A stretch of DNA of 64,000 nt from Kineococcus xinjiangensis (lineage in GTDB: Bacteria; Actinomycetota; Actinomycetes; Actinomycetales; Kineococcaceae), in NCBI RefSeq assembly GCF_002934625.1, contig NZ_PTJD01000004.1:275579-339578 (forward strand). Reading direction: 5' to 3'. Below the pieces are notes generated by a model, which saw nothing but the letters and a program-made list of their open reading frames with translations, was not told the origin of the DNA and made no database searches. Both the position numbers and the translations under genes were made by a program. Positions 17,010 to 26,228 of this stretch are shown piece after piece (within the stretch, counting starts at the first letter, position 1; the number at the start of each line of letters is the position of its first letter).

Positions 17010-18026
17010 TCAGCCGCAGGTGCTCTCGCGCACCACGAGCCGGTGGGGCGCGATGGCTGTGCGGGGCGGGGAGTCGTCGCCCCCGATCCGCCGGATCAGC
17101 AGGTCCAGGGCGGTCTCGGCGATGAAGGCCCGGTCGATGGCGACGGTGGAGAGGGTGGGTGCGGCGTAGCTCGCCTCGGCGATGTCGTCGACACCGACGA
17201 CCGCGACGTCGTCGGGCACCCGGCGCCCGTGCCGGCGCAGCGAGCGCAGCGCCCCCAGCGCCATGACGTCGTTGGGCGCGAAGACGGCGTCGACGTCCGG
17301 CGCCTGCTCCAGCAGGAGGTCGGTGGAGCGCTCCCCCTCCTCCCGTCCCCATCCGTCGGTGGGGCTGAGCAGGGCGGGGTCGGCGGGCACCCCGGCGTCG
17401 TCGAGGGCACGGCGGTACCCGGCGTGGCGGTCGGTGGCGACGAGGTGGGGCGAGCGCAGCTTGGTGCCGATCATGCCGATCCGTCGGCGTCCGCAGTCCA
17501 GGAGGTGGGCGGTGGCGAGCCGCCCGATCTCGACGCTGTCGTTGGAGACGCGGTCGATGCCGGTGTCGCGGCCGTGCTCGCCGACGAGGACGACCGGGGT
17601 GCGGTCGCGGCGCTGGGCCAGCTCCGCGTCGGGGAGGTTGAGGGGGCTGAAGACCAGGCCGTCGACGATGCGGACCGGGAAGCCGGCGGCCACCTCCCGC
17701 TCCCGCTCGGCCAGGCCGTCGGTCTGCTCCACGAGGACGGTGAGCCCGCGGGAGCGCGCGGCCGCGACGAGGTTGCAGGCGAGTTCCGCGAAGTAGGGCA
17801 TGTCCATCTGCGGCACGGCGAGGGCGAGCATGCCGGTGCGGCCGTGGCGCAGCTGCCTGCCGATGGCCTGCGGCCGGTAGTCGAGGCGCTCGATCACGGC
17901 GAGGACCCGCTCGCGCATCTCCGGGCGCACGTGGGGGTGGTCGTTGACGACGTTGGAGACCGTCTTGATGGACACCCCGGCCGCCTCGGCGACGTCGCGC
18001 AGGGTGGTGGCACGCGGCGCTGGCAT
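17010..18026 (-). CDS. LacI-family transcriptional regulator
   Basis: A 338-aa repressor. The N-terminal helix-turn-helix (ATTLRDVAEAAGVSIKTVSN and the hinge YRPQAIGRQL) is followed by a periplasmic-binding-protein-like domain (about 60-335) that binds a sugar effector. ATG 18026 is preceded by GGGAGGATC; upstream in-frame codons run through the promoter and are rejected. It is divergent from the sugar ABC transporter genes, and a 27-base palindrome in the shared region is its likely operator. Given the GH51 arabinofuranosidase downstream of the transporter, arabinose or an arabino-oligosaccharide is the likely inducer, by inference. Confidence 0.93.
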   Translation of the reverse strand: MPAPRATTLRDVAEAAGVSIKTVSNVVNDHPHVRPEMRERVLAVIERLDYRPQAIGRQLRHGRTGMLALAVPQMDMPYFAELACNLVAAARSRGLTVLVEQTDGLAEREREVAAGFPVRIVDGLVFSPLNLPDAELAQRRDRTPVVLVGEHGRDTGIDRVSNDSVEIGRLATAHLLDCGRRRIGMIGTKLRSPHLVATDRHAGYRRALDDAGVPADPALLSPTDGWGREEGERSTDLLLEQAPDVDAVFAPNDVMALGALRSLRRHGRRVPDDVAVVGVDDIAEASYAAPTLSTVAIDRAFIAETALDLLIRRIGGDDSPPRTAIAPHRLVVRESTCG

Positions 18027-18113
18027 GCCCGGATCCTCCCACTCGCCGGGCCCCGCGCCGGGGAACTCACCGGCGCGGGCTCTTGACCATGGGCCGCCAG
18101 GACGGCATCCTCC

Positions 18114-18140
18114 CTCCAACGTTGTAATGCAACGTTGGAG
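18114..18140. promoter_or_regulatory. LacI-type palindromic operator
   Basis: Perfect 11-bp arms CTCCAACGTTG (18114-18124) and CAACGTTGGAG (18130-18140) around TAATG. It sits 88 bases upstream of the LacI gene start and 27 bases upstream of the substrate-binding-protein start, where a bound repressor would block the transporter operon. The CG-centred AACGTT core is usual for LacI-family sites. The TGTAAT within it could be part of a -10 box. Confidence 0.8.
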
Positions 18141-18166
18141 ACGCGTTGCAGACCTGGAGGTCGACG

Positions 18167-19474
18167 ATGACCGCAACGACCCGGAGGGCGTTCCTGCGTG
18201 GAGCGGCCCTCGCCGGCGGGGCGAGCGCGGCGGGACTGTCCCTCAGCTCCTGCGCCACCCCCATCACCGCCGCAGGGAGCGAGAGCAACCTGCAGTACTG
18301 GAACTTCTTCGGCGGCGGCGACGGCGAGCGCATGATCGCTCTCGTCGACACGTTCCGCACCGAGCGCCCCGAGATCGACCTCACCGCCACGACCCTCGCG
18401 TGGGGGTCGCCGTACTACACGAAGCTGGCCATGGCGGCGGCTGGTGGCCGCCCGCCGGACATCGCCACGATCCACCTCTCCCGCCTCCCCACCTTCGCCG
18501 AGCACCTGCTCGACCCGTGGGACCTCGACAAGCTCGCCGAGCTCGGCATCCAGGAGGCCGACTTCCCCGCGCCCCTGTGGGAGATGGCCACCCGCGACGG
18601 CGAGCTCTTCGCGGTCCCGCTGGACGTGCACCCCCTCGTGACCTTCGCGAACACCGACATCTGCGCGGAGGCCGGGCTGCTGGACGCCGACGGCGGACTC
18701 AAGCCGATCACCAGTCCGGAGGAGCTCCTCGCCGCCGCCAAGGCGTGCGCCGAGGTGACCGGCGGGATCGGCATCGCCTACCCCGCGGCCGACGGGTTCG
18801 TGTCGTGGATGCTCTTCTGGACGCTGTACCGCCAGCTCGGCGGCACGTTCGACCTCCCGCCCGGCGGCAAGGTCGGCGTGGACGAGGAGAAGCTCCTCAC
18901 GGTCTTCCGCTTCCTCCGCGAGTTCACCGACGGGGAGGCGGTCCCCACGACCCTCGACGCGGCCGGGTCCATCGCCCTGTTCGCCAGCGGCAAGGCGGGG
19001 CTCTGCTTCACCGGTGACTGGGAGGTCACCACCTACCTCAACTCCGAGATCCCCTTCACGATGGTCCCGTTCCCGCCCGTCTTCGGCGAGAACCGCGTCC
19101 GGGCCGACGGCCACGCCCTCGTGCTCCCGCAGCAGATCGAGGTCGACCAGGGCAGGGAGAACGCCTACCTGTTCGCGGCGTCCCTGCTGAAGAACAGCCT
19201 CGGCTGGGCCGCGGGCGGGCACATCCCCGCCTACGGCCCCGTGGCCGACAGCGACGAGTACCTCGCCATGCAGCCCCAGTCGAACATCCGCGAGGTCGCG
19301 GACACCGTCCAGTTCGACCCGATCGCCTACTTCTCCGGCACGGGCTCGAACCTCATGTGGGAGGCCGGGCGGATCCTGTTCTCGGTGCACTCCGGCACCG
19401 TCACCCCGGAACAGGCTGTCGACCAGCTGGTGTCCTGGATGCAGAAGCAGCTCGACACCCCCAGTCCGGTCTGA
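18167..19474 (+). CDS. sugar ABC transporter substrate-binding lipoprotein
   Basis: A 435-aa extracellular solute-binding protein (family 1, CUT1 type). The leader has a twin-arginine pair (TTRRAFLRG), a hydrophobic stretch and a lipobox LSSC with C29, so it is probably exported by Tat and lipid-anchored. The mature part shows SBP blocks such as FRTERPEIDLTAT, LFASGKAGLCFTGDWEV and, near the end, YFSGTGSNLMWEAGRILFS. ATG 18167 has CTGGAGG 8 bases upstream. It begins the operon with two permeases, directly after the palindromic operator. Likely ligand: arabino-oligosaccharides, inferred from the GH51 and GH43 genes. Confidence 0.93.
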   Translation: MTATTRRAFLRGAALAGGASAAGLSLSSCATPITAAGSESNLQYWNFFGGGDGERMIALVDTFRTERPEIDLTATTLAWGSPYYTKLAMAAAGGRPPDIATIHLSRLPTFAEHLLDPWDLDKLAELGIQEADFPAPLWEMATRDGELFAVPLDVHPLVTFANTDICAEAGLLDADGGLKPITSPEELLAAAKACAEVTGGIGIAYPAADGFVSWMLFWTLYRQLGGTFDLPPGGKVGVDEEKLLTVFRFLREFTDGEAVPTTLDAAGSIALFASGKAGLCFTGDWEVTTYLNSEIPFTMVPFPPVFGENRVRADGHALVLPQQIEVDQGRENAYLFAASLLKNSLGWAAGGHIPAYGPVADSDEYLAMQPQSNIREVADTVQFDPIAYFSGTGSNLMWEAGRILFSVHSGTVTPEQAVDQLVSWMQKQLDTPSPV

Positions 19475-19488
19475 GAGGAGGATCGAGG

Positions 19489-20454
19489 ATGGCTACCACC
19501 ACGATCCAGACGACACCCCCGGCGCTGGTCCCCGGCCAGCCGCCGCGCGCACGCAAGGGCCGCAGCCTCGCGACGAACAGGGGCGGCTTCTGGTTCGTCC
19601 TGCCGTTCTTCGTCGTCTACGCGGTCTTCCTCCTGTGGCCGGTGGTCTACGGCCTCGGGATGAGCTTCTTCGACACCAGCCTCGCCCGGCCGGAGTCGGA
19701 CTTCGTGGGCCTCGCCAACTACCGGGAGCTCCTCGGCGACCCGCTGGTGTGGCGGACCCTCGGGCACACGCTCCTCTTCACCGTCATGAGCACGATCCCC
19801 CTCGTGCTGGTGGCACTGCTCATGGCCCTGCTGGTGCAGACCGGCGTGCGCGGGCAGTGGCTGTGGCGCTTCTCGTTCTTCGCCCCCTTCCTCATGCCCG
19901 TCGCCACGGTCGTCCTGATCTGGCAGTGGCTCTTCCAGTACGACTTCGGCTTCATCAACGCCACCCTGGGGCAGCTCGGCCTGGAGCCCGTGGGCTGGCT
20001 GACCACCGAGGAGATGGCGATCGCCTCCGTGGTGATCCTCACCGTCTGGTGGACCGTCGGGTTCAACTTCCTGCTGTACCTGTCCGCGCTGCAGGCCATC
20101 CCCGAGAGCCTCTACGAAGCCGCCGCCCTCGACGGCGCCGGCGGCTGGCGGCGGCTGGTGTCCATCACCCTGCCGCTGCTGAGCCGGACGACCGGCCTCG
20201 TGATCGTCCTGCAGGTCCTCGCGTCGCTGAAGGTGTTCGACCAGATCTACATCCTCTTCGGCGGGGGCGGTGGCCCCGACGGCGCTGCGGCACCGCTGCT
20301 GCAGTACGTCTACGACACCGGTTTCGTCAGCTACCGCCTGGGCTACGCCTCGGCGATCTCGTACATGTTCTTCGCCCTCATCATCGTGTTCTCGCTCGGG
20401 CAGCTGTGGCTCAGCAACCGTCGCGGGACCAGCCAGAAGGGAGGGGCGGCGTGA
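19489..20454 (+). CDS. sugar ABC transporter permease, MalF/UgpA type
   Basis: A 321-aa integral membrane subunit with six predicted helices. The EAA loop that contacts the ATPase is clear: EAAALDGAGGWRRLVSITLP at about residues 207-226. The N-terminal 30 residues are hydrophilic. ATG 19489 has GAGAGGAGG upstream, 14 bases after the binding-protein stop. The second permease starts inside its stop codon (GTGA overlap), so the two are translationally coupled. No ATPase gene is in the cluster; CUT1 importers of actinobacteria commonly share one MsiK-type ATPase encoded elsewhere. Confidence 0.94.
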   Translation: MATTTIQTTPPALVPGQPPRARKGRSLATNRGGFWFVLPFFVVYAVFLLWPVVYGLGMSFFDTSLARPESDFVGLANYRELLGDPLVWRTLGHTLLFTVMSTIPLVLVALLMALLVQTGVRGQWLWRFSFFAPFLMPVATVVLIWQWLFQYDFGFINATLGQLGLEPVGWLTTEEMAIASVVILTVWWTVGFNFLLYLSALQAIPESLYEAAALDGAGGWRRLVSITLPLLSRTTGLVIVLQVLASLKVFDQIYILFGGGGGPDGAAAPLLQYVYDTGFVSYRLGYASAISYMFFALIIVFSLGQLWLSNRRGTSQKGGAA

Positions 20455-21356
20455 GCACCATCGCACCCCAGGCGCCCGCACCGCGGGTCGCCCGCAAGGA
20501 GGCCACCGACCGGCGCTCCTCCGCCCAGCGCTCACCGCTGGGCGTCCGGGTCGGCGTGGTCACCGCCCTGGCCGTCGTCGCGCTGCTGTGGCTGGCCCCC
20601 CTGCTGTGGGCCCTGGACACGTCGCTGAAGCTGGAGTCGGAGACCACGGCGGTGCCGCCGCAGTGGATCCCCGAGAGCGGGTTCACCCTGGAGGCGTACC
20701 GCTCCGTCCTCGCCAGCGATGACCTGATCACCTGGTTCGTCAACTCCACGGTCATCTCCGTGGCCGTGACGCTGCTGACGGTCCTCGTCTCGGCGCTGGC
20801 CGCCTACGGCTTCTCCCGCTGCGAGTTCCGCGGCCGCGGGGTCCTGCTGGCCCTGACGGTGGCCGGCATCATGGTGCCCCCGCAGATCCTCATCGTGCCG
20901 CTGTACCGGCAGATGATCGCCATGGGTCTCGTGGACACCTACTGGGGCGTCATCCTCCCCCAGCTCGTCGCGCCGGCGATGGTGTTCATCCTGAAGAAGT
21001 TCTTCGACGGCATCCCCCGGGAGCTGGAGGAGGCCGCACGGGTCGACGGCGCGGGGTCCTTCCGGATCTTCTGGCAGATCGTGCTGCCGCTGTCGCGCTC
21101 CATCCTCGCGGCCGTCGCGATCTTCGTCTTCATCGGCGCGTGGAACAACTTCCTCTGGCCGTTCATCGTGACCTCCAACCCCGACCTGATGACGCTGCCG
21201 GTGGGCCTGGTGACGGTGCAGAGCACGTTCGGCGTCCGCTACGCGCAGGTGATGGCCGCGGCCATCCTGGCCGGGCTCCCGCTGATCATCGTGTTCATGC
21301 TGTTCCAGCGGCAGATCATCCGCGGAGTGGCGACCACCGGCCTCGGCGGCCAGTGA
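20451..21356 (+). CDS. sugar ABC transporter permease, MalG/UgpE type
   Basis: A 301-aa partner permease with six predicted helices. The EAA motif reads EAARVDGAGSFRIFWQIVLP. The N-terminus up to residue 35 is hydrophilic, followed by the first helix VGVVTALAVVALLWLAPLLWAL. GTG 20451 overlaps the stop of the preceding permease by 4 bases; a longer open frame exists but covers the first permease out of frame. The C-terminus FMLFQRQIIRGVATTGLGG is typical of MalG-like subunits. A 16-bp stem-loop follows before the GH51 gene. Confidence 0.94.
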   Translation: MSTIAPQAPAPRVARKEATDRRSSAQRSPLGVRVGVVTALAVVALLWLAPLLWALDTSLKLESETTAVPPQWIPESGFTLEAYRSVLASDDLITWFVNSTVISVAVTLLTVLVSALAAYGFSRCEFRGRGVLLALTVAGIMVPPQILIVPLYRQMIAMGLVDTYWGVILPQLVAPAMVFILKKFFDGIPRELEEAARVDGAGSFRIFWQIVLPLSRSILAAVAIFVFIGAWNNFLWPFIVTSNPDLMTLPVGLVTVQSTFGVRYAQVMAAAILAGLPLIIVFMLFQRQIIRGVATTGLGGQ

Positions 21357-21371
21357 CCCGCTCCTCCTGAC

Positions 21372-21413
21372 CGGCCGGGGTTCCGCGAGGACCGTCCCGC
21401 GGAACCCCGGCCG
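21372..21413 (+). terminator. stem-loop between permease and GH51 genes
   Basis: Perfect 16-bp arms (21372-21387 and 21398-21413) with a 10-base loop, 16 bases after the permease stop. It may end the transporter transcript or lower expression of the downstream glycosidase genes. Confidence 0.7.
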
Positions 21414-21459
21414 CACTTACGGCGCCCAGCCGTTCGAGACACTCCCCGGAAGGACCCCC

Positions 21460-22983
21460 GTGCGCAACGCCCACCTGACCCTCGACCCGGCCTTCACCGT
21501 GGGCCCCGTCCCGCACCGGCTCTTCGGCTCGTTCGTGGAGCACATGGGCCGCTGCGTCTACACCGGCATCTACGAGCCGGGCCACGCCGCCGCCGACGAC
21601 CGCGGCTTCCGCACCGACGTGCTGCAGATGGTCCGCGAGCTCGGCCCGACGGTGGTGCGCTACCCCGGTGGCAACTTCGTGTCCGGGTTCGACTGGGAGG
21701 ACTCCGTCGGCCCCCGCGCGGAGCGGCCCCGGCGCATCGACCGGGCCTGGCGCTCGGTGGAGACCAACCAGTTCGGCCTCGCGGAGTTCGACGAGTGGGC
21801 GCGGGAGGTCGGCACCGAGACGATGATGGCGGTCAACCTCGGCACGCGCGGCCTGCAGGACGCCTGCAACCTGCTGGAGTACACCAACCACGCCGGCGGC
21901 ACGAAGTACTCGGACCTGCGCATCGCCCACGGCACCAAGGACCCGCTGGACATCAAGCTGTGGTGCCTGGGCAACGAGATGGACGGCCCCTGGCAGGTCG
22001 GGCACAAGACCGCCCACGAGTACGCCCGCCTCGCCGCGGAGACCGGCCGGGCGATGCGCCTCATCGACCCCGACATCGAGCTCGTCGCCTGCGGCAGCTC
22101 CTCCCGGGCCATGCCGACGTTCGGCTCCTGGGAGTCCACGGTCCTCGAGGAGTGCTACGACGTCGTCGACTACGTCTCCTGCCACGCCTACTACGAGGAG
22201 TCCGAGGGCGACGTCGGCAGCTTCCTCGCCAGCGCGGTCGACATGGACGCCTTCATCGAGGAGGTCGTGGCGACGGCCGACGCGGTGCGGGCCCGCGGCA
22301 AGCACCGGAAGCGCATCAACATCTCCTTCGACGAGTGGAACGTCTGGTACATCTCCCGGCCGCACCACGACCCCAGCGCGAAGCCGTGGGACGTGGCGCC
22401 GCGCGTCATCGAGGACGAGTACTCCGTCACCGACGCCGTCGTCGTCGGCACCCTGCTGAACTCCCTGCTGCGCCACGGCGACCGCGTCACCATCGGCTGC
22501 CAGGCCCAGCTCGTCAACGTCATCGGCCTGCTGCGCAGCGAGCCGGACGGCCCGGCGTGGAAGCAGACCATCGCGCACCCCTTCGAGCAGGTCCGGCACC
22601 TGGCCAAGGGCGAGATCCTGCAGGTCCAGGCGTCCGGGGACCGCTACGAGTCGGCGAAGTACGGCGACGCGGAGATCGTGGACGCCGCCGCCACGCACGA
22701 CCCCGAGACCGGCACCGTGACCCTGTTCCTGGCCAACCGCGACCTGGAGCAGCCGGCCCGGGTCGAGGTGGGCCTGCGGGGCTTCGGCGCCGAGCGCGTC
22801 GTCTCGGCCACCACCCTGCACGCCGGGGAGGACCAGGACCGGCACACCACGAACAACCAGGCGAACCCGACGGCGGTGCAGCCGCGCCCCCTCGCCGACG
22901 TGGAGCTGACCGGCGGCACCGCGACCGTCGTGCTGCCCCCGCTGTCGTGGAGCGTCGTGCAGTTCGCCGGCGCGCCCGCCTGA
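21460..22983 (+). CDS. alpha-L-arabinofuranosidase, GH51
   Basis: A 507-aa intracellular GH51 enzyme releasing L-arabinose from arabinan, arabinoxylan or arabino-oligosaccharides. The acid/base glutamate lies in WCLGNEMDGPW and the nucleophile in ISFDEWNVWY, both canonical. Other blocks: LFGSFVEHMGRCVYTGIYEPG at the N-terminus, YPGGNFVSGFDWEDSVGP, and CQAQLVNVIGLLRSE. No signal peptide, so it acts on sugars imported by the upstream ABC system. GTG 21460 has GGAAGGA 7-8 bases upstream. The GH43-like gene follows after 31 bases. Confidence 0.96.
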   Translation: MRNAHLTLDPAFTVGPVPHRLFGSFVEHMGRCVYTGIYEPGHAAADDRGFRTDVLQMVRELGPTVVRYPGGNFVSGFDWEDSVGPRAERPRRIDRAWRSVETNQFGLAEFDEWAREVGTETMMAVNLGTRGLQDACNLLEYTNHAGGTKYSDLRIAHGTKDPLDIKLWCLGNEMDGPWQVGHKTAHEYARLAAETGRAMRLIDPDIELVACGSSSRAMPTFGSWESTVLEECYDVVDYVSCHAYYEESEGDVGSFLASAVDMDAFIEEVVATADAVRARGKHRKRINISFDEWNVWYISRPHHDPSAKPWDVAPRVIEDEYSVTDAVVVGTLLNSLLRHGDRVTIGCQAQLVNVIGLLRSEPDGPAWKQTIAHPFEQVRHLAKGEILQVQASGDRYESAKYGDAEIVDAAATHDPETGTVTLFLANRDLEQPARVEVGLRGFGAERVVSATTLHAGEDQDRHTTNNQANPTAVQPRPLADVELTGGTATVVLPPLSWSVVQFAGAPA

Positions 22984-23014
22984 GCCGGGAAGCGCTGACG
23001 TAGGGTCCGGGGCC

Positions 23015-23959
23015 GTGACCGCTCCCCTGTTCCGCGACCCCGTGCACGACGGGGCGACCGACCCCGTGCTCGTGTGGAACCGGGGGACGTCCGAGTGGTG
23101 GCTGATCTACACCAGCCGCCGCGCGGGCGCCCCCGGTCCCGGGGTGGCGTGGGTGCACGGCAGCGACCTCGGCTACGCCACCTCGTCCGACGGCGTGGAG
23201 TTCACGTACCGGGGAACGCTGCAGGGCCTGGCGTTCGAGCCGGGGCACAACACGTACTGGGCGCCGGAGGTCTTCTGGCACGACGGGCGCTACCACATGT
23301 ACGTCAGCTTCATCCGGGGCGTGCCGCGGACGTGGACGGGGCACGAGCGCACGATCCACCACTGCACGAGCGACGACCTGCTGAACTGGACGCACCACGG
23401 GGAGCTGCCCCTGTCGTCGCGGTACTGCATCGACGCCTGCGTCGCGGAGCTGCCCGGGGGCGGTTTCCGGCTCTGGTACAAGGACGAGGCCGCCGACTCC
23501 AGCACCTGGGCCGTGGACTCCGCCGACCTGGCCACCTGGCACTCGCCGCGGCAGGTGCTCTCCGGGCCGCCGCACGAGGGCCCGAACGTGTTCCGCTTCC
23601 GCGGCAGCTGGTGGATGCTCACCGACGAGTGGTGCGGGCAGGCGGTGCACCGCTCCGACGACCTGGAGGGCTGGGAGCGCAGCGGCCGGATCCTGGACGT
23701 GCCCGGCTCCCGCCCCGACGACGCCCGCTTCGGCCTGCACGCCGACGTGGTGGTGCAGGGGTCGGGGCAGGACGAGCGGGCCTTCGTCGTCTACTTCACC
23801 CACCCCGAGCGCGACGAGTCCGGCGGGCCGGGCACGTACGACGAGCGCAGCGCCCGGGAGCGGCGCAGCTCGGTCCAGATCGCGCCCCTGGACGTCGTGG
23901 ACGGGGCGCTGGTCTGCGACCGGGACCGCGACGACGCGGTGCTCGCACCGGGGCCCTGA
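23015..23959 (+). CDS. GH43-like five-bladed propeller glycoside hydrolase
   Basis: A 314-aa protein of the GH43/62/32/68 beta-propeller fold. Seen: GATDPVLVWNRGTSEWWLIYT at blade 1, the NTYWAPEVFWHDGRYHMYVSF block, repeated W-W blade motifs (SDDLLNWTHHG, GSWWMLTDEWCG) and a final blade up to residue 300. There is no signal peptide. The exact subfamily and specificity cannot be read; an arabinosidase or xylosidase activity would fit the GH51 gene 31 bases upstream. The presumed general acid is less certain than the blade-1 aspartate. GTG 23015 follows a run of purines (GGGTCCGGGG). Confidence 0.82.
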   Translation: MTAPLFRDPVHDGATDPVLVWNRGTSEWWLIYTSRRAGAPGPGVAWVHGSDLGYATSSDGVEFTYRGTLQGLAFEPGHNTYWAPEVFWHDGRYHMYVSFIRGVPRTWTGHERTIHHCTSDDLLNWTHHGELPLSSRYCIDACVAELPGGGFRLWYKDEAADSSTWAVDSADLATWHSPRQVLSGPPHEGPNVFRFRGSWWMLTDEWCGQAVHRSDDLEGWERSGRILDVPGSRPDDARFGLHADVVVQGSGQDERAFVVYFTHPERDESGGPGTYDERSARERRSSVQIAPLDVVDGALVCDRDRDDAVLAPGP

Positions 23960-24067
23960 GTCCCCCGGAAAGATCTTGGGCCGGGGTGTCGAAAGACGCC
24001 TCGCCCGCGCGTCGGTGAGGTGAGCGGGCGGCGACGGGCCTCCCGCACCGAGCTGGAGGCGCCTCCC

Positions 24068-24544
24068 ATGAGCACCACCACCCCCGCGCACGGCACCGCA
24101 CCCCACGGCGCCGTCGAGCACCTGGACACCCCCACCGCCGTCGTCCGCCGCGTCGTCGTGGCCGCCCCGCCGGCGGAGGTCTTCGCCCTGCTGACCGACG
24201 CCTCCCGGCACGCGGAGCTGGACGGCTCCGGCACCGTGCAGGGCGTGGTGGAGGCCCCGGCCCGGCTGGCGGCGGGTTCGGTGTTCCGGATGCGGATGAA
24301 GGGCTACACGACGACCAACACGGTCGTGGAGTTCTCCCCGGGCGCGCTCATCGCCTGGCGCCACCGCGGCCGGCACGTGTGGCGCTGGCAGGTCCGCGCG
24401 GTCCCCGGCGGCAGCGAGGTCACCGAGACGTTCGACTACACCGCCAAGCGCGCCCACCGCCTCGTCCGCGCCCTCGGCGTCCCGCGTCGCGCCGGCACCG
24501 CGCTGGAGCTGACCCTCACCCGCCTGCAGCACCGCTTCGCCTGA
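24068..24544 (+). CDS. SRPBCC (START-like) family protein
   Basis: A 158-aa protein with a polyketide-cyclase/START-like fold: [20 protein letters not shown] at the start of the domain, then [30 protein letters not shown], and a C-terminal helix [17 protein letters not shown]. The fold has a hydrophobic ligand pocket; the ligand is unknown. ATG 24068 has GGAGG 8 bases upstream. It lies 41 bases before a DGPF (YCII-like) gene and an ECF42 sigma gene, and SRPBCC/AHSA1 proteins are common partners in such groups, so the three may be one operon. Confidence 0.85.
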   Translation: MSTTTPAHGTAPHGAVEHLDTPTAVVRRVVVAAPPAEVFALLTDASRHAELDGSGTVQGVVEAPARLAAGSVFRMRMKGYTTTNTVVEFSPGALIAWRHRGRHVWRWQVRAVPGGSEVTETFDYTAKRAHRLVRALGVPRRAGTALELTLTRLQHRFA

Positions 24545-24585
24545 AACCCCTCCCCTCCCCCACGCCCTCCGAGAGGCTGACCACC

Positions 24586-24936
24586 ATGCGCTACCTCCTC
24601 ACCTCCAACATCGACCACTCCGTCGTCGCGGCGATGGCGCCGGAGGACCGCGAGCTCACCATGCAGCGGTTCGTCACGTTCACGCAGGCCCTGGCCCAGT
24701 CCGGCGTCCTGCGCGGCGCGGAGCACCTGCACCCCGCCGACACCGCCACCACGGTGCGCAACCGCGACGGGCAGACGCTGCTCACCGACGGCCCGTTCGC
24801 CGACATCGCCGAGGTGTTCGGGGGCTTCTGGATCGTCGAGGCACCCGACCTGGACGCCGCCCTCGCCCACGCCCGGGAGTGCCCCGCCGCCGACTGCGGC
24901 TCGGTGGAGGTCCGCGGCCTCGTCGAGCTCGGCTGA
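24586..24936 (+). CDS. YCII-related DGPF protein
   Basis: A 116-aa ferredoxin-like-fold protein. It carries the D68-G-P-F71 motif ([19 protein letters not shown]) that defines the DGPF group of the YCII superfamily and the N-terminal MRYLLT strand. DGPF genes are the constant neighbours of ECF42 sigma factors, and here the sigma gene begins 5 bases after the stop. A dedicated role as target or modulator of the sigma factor is discussed for the group, but the biochemical activity is unknown. ATG 24586 has GAGAGG 10 bases upstream. The longer frame upstream overlaps the SRPBCC gene and is rejected. Confidence 0.9.
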   Translation: MRYLLTSNIDHSVVAAMAPEDRELTMQRFVTFTQALAQSGVLRGAEHLHPADTATTVRNRDGQTLLTDGPFADIAEVFGGFWIVEAPDLDAALAHARECPAADCGSVEVRGLVELG

Positions 24937-24941
24937 GCGTC

Positions 24942-26207
24942 GTGACCCCGGTCGAGATCGCCCTGGAGCGCGCGCACCGCGAGGAGTGGCCGCTGCTGGT
25001 GGCGTCGCTGGCGCGCTGGTGCGGCGACCTCGACCGGGCCGAGGACGCTGCCGCCGACGCCGTCGCCGCCGCCTGGGAGTCCTGGCCGCGGGACGGCGTC
25101 CCCGAGCGGCCCGGGGCGTGGCTGCAGACCACGGCGCGGCGCAAGGTGCTGGACCGCCTCCGCCGCGACCGGACGGCCACCGGGAAGCTCGCCGCGCTGG
25201 CGGGGGAACTGCGCGACGAGCCCGGCGCCGACAGCGTCAGCGACCCCGACGACCCGTTCGGGGCGGTGCGCTGGTGCGACGCCGCCGCAGAGGACCTGCT
25301 GCGGCTGGTCTTCACCTGCTGCCACCCGGCCCTTGCCCCGTCCGCCTCCGTGGCCCTGGCGCTGCGGCTGCTGTGCGGGCTGTCCGCGGCCGAGAGCGCC
25401 CGGCTGCTGCAGACACCGGAGGCGACGGTGGCGCAGCGCATCGTCCGCGCCAAGCGGAAGATCCGCGACGCGGGCATCGCGCTGGAGGTGCCCGCCCGGG
25501 CGGCGTGGCCGGACCGCCTGGACAGCGTGCTCGCCGTCGTGGGGCTCCTCTTCACCGAGGGACACGCGGCCACGGAGGGCGAGGACCTGCTGCGCTCACC
25601 GCTGTGCGACGAGGCGCTGCGGCTGTCCGCCCTGCTGCTGCGCCTGCTGCCCGACGAGCCGGAGGTGCTCGGCCTGGCGGCGCTGCTGCTGCTGAGCGAC
25701 GCCCGGCGCGACGCCCGGCTGCGCGACGGCGAACTCGTCGTGCTCGCCGAGTCCGACCGGGCCCTGTGGCGCTGGGACGACGTGGGCCGCGGCCTGGACC
25801 TGGCCGGGCAGGCGCTGCGGCGCGCCGGGAGCAGGCCGGGGCGCTGGGTCCTGCAGGCGGCGATCGCGGCCCTGCAGGTGCAGCCGGCACCGGACGGACG
25901 GGCCGTGGTGGCCCTCTACGACCGCCTCGCGGCCCTGGCGCCCTCACCGGCCGTGCTGGCGAACAGGGCCGCGGCGATCGCCCGCGCCGACGGTCCGGCC
26001 GCGGGGCTGGAGGCGGCCCGCGATCTCCCGACCGCCGCCGGGGACCACCGGCTGCTGGTGCTGCGGGCGGAACTCACCGCGCAGCTGGGGCAGCGGGCGG
26101 CGGCCGCGGACCTCATGCGGCAGGCGGTCGCCGTGGCCCGCAACGCGGTCGAGCGCCGTCACCTGCAGCGGCGGCTGGAGGCGTGGGAGTCCGCGGGGGC
26201 CTCCTGA
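24942..26207 (+). CDS. ECF42-type RNA polymerase sigma factor (DUF6596)
   Basis: A 421-aa sigma factor, much longer than ordinary ECFs. Region 2 is at about 10-75 ([37 protein letters not shown]), region 4 at about 125-185 ([32 protein letters not shown]), and the remaining 230 residues form the conserved C-terminal extension of the ECF42 group (LFTEGH motif, then TPR-like helices rich in Leu and Arg). This extension is needed for activity in a studied Streptomyces homologue. GTG 24942 places the start 5 bases from the DGPF stop. No anti-sigma gene is present, as usual for ECF42. Confidence 0.93.
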   Translation: MTPVEIALERAHREEWPLLVASLARWCGDLDRAEDAAADAVAAAWESWPRDGVPERPGAWLQTTARRKVLDRLRRDRTATGKLAALAGELRDEPGADSVSDPDDPFGAVRWCDAAAEDLLRLVFTCCHPALAPSASVALALRLLCGLSAAESARLLQTPEATVAQRIVRAKRKIRDAGIALEVPARAAWPDRLDSVLAVVGLLFTEGHAATEGEDLLRSPLCDEALRLSALLLRLLPDEPEVLGLAALLLLSDARRDARLRDGELVVLAESDRALWRWDDVGRGLDLAGQALRRAGSRPGRWVLQAAIAALQVQPAPDGRAVVALYDRLAALAPSPAVLANRAAAIARADGPAAGLEAARDLPTAAGDHRLLVLRAELTAQLGQRAAAADLMRQAVAVARNAVERRHLQRRLEAWESAGAS

Positions 26208-26228
26208 CGGCTCACCGCCGCGCCCCCG

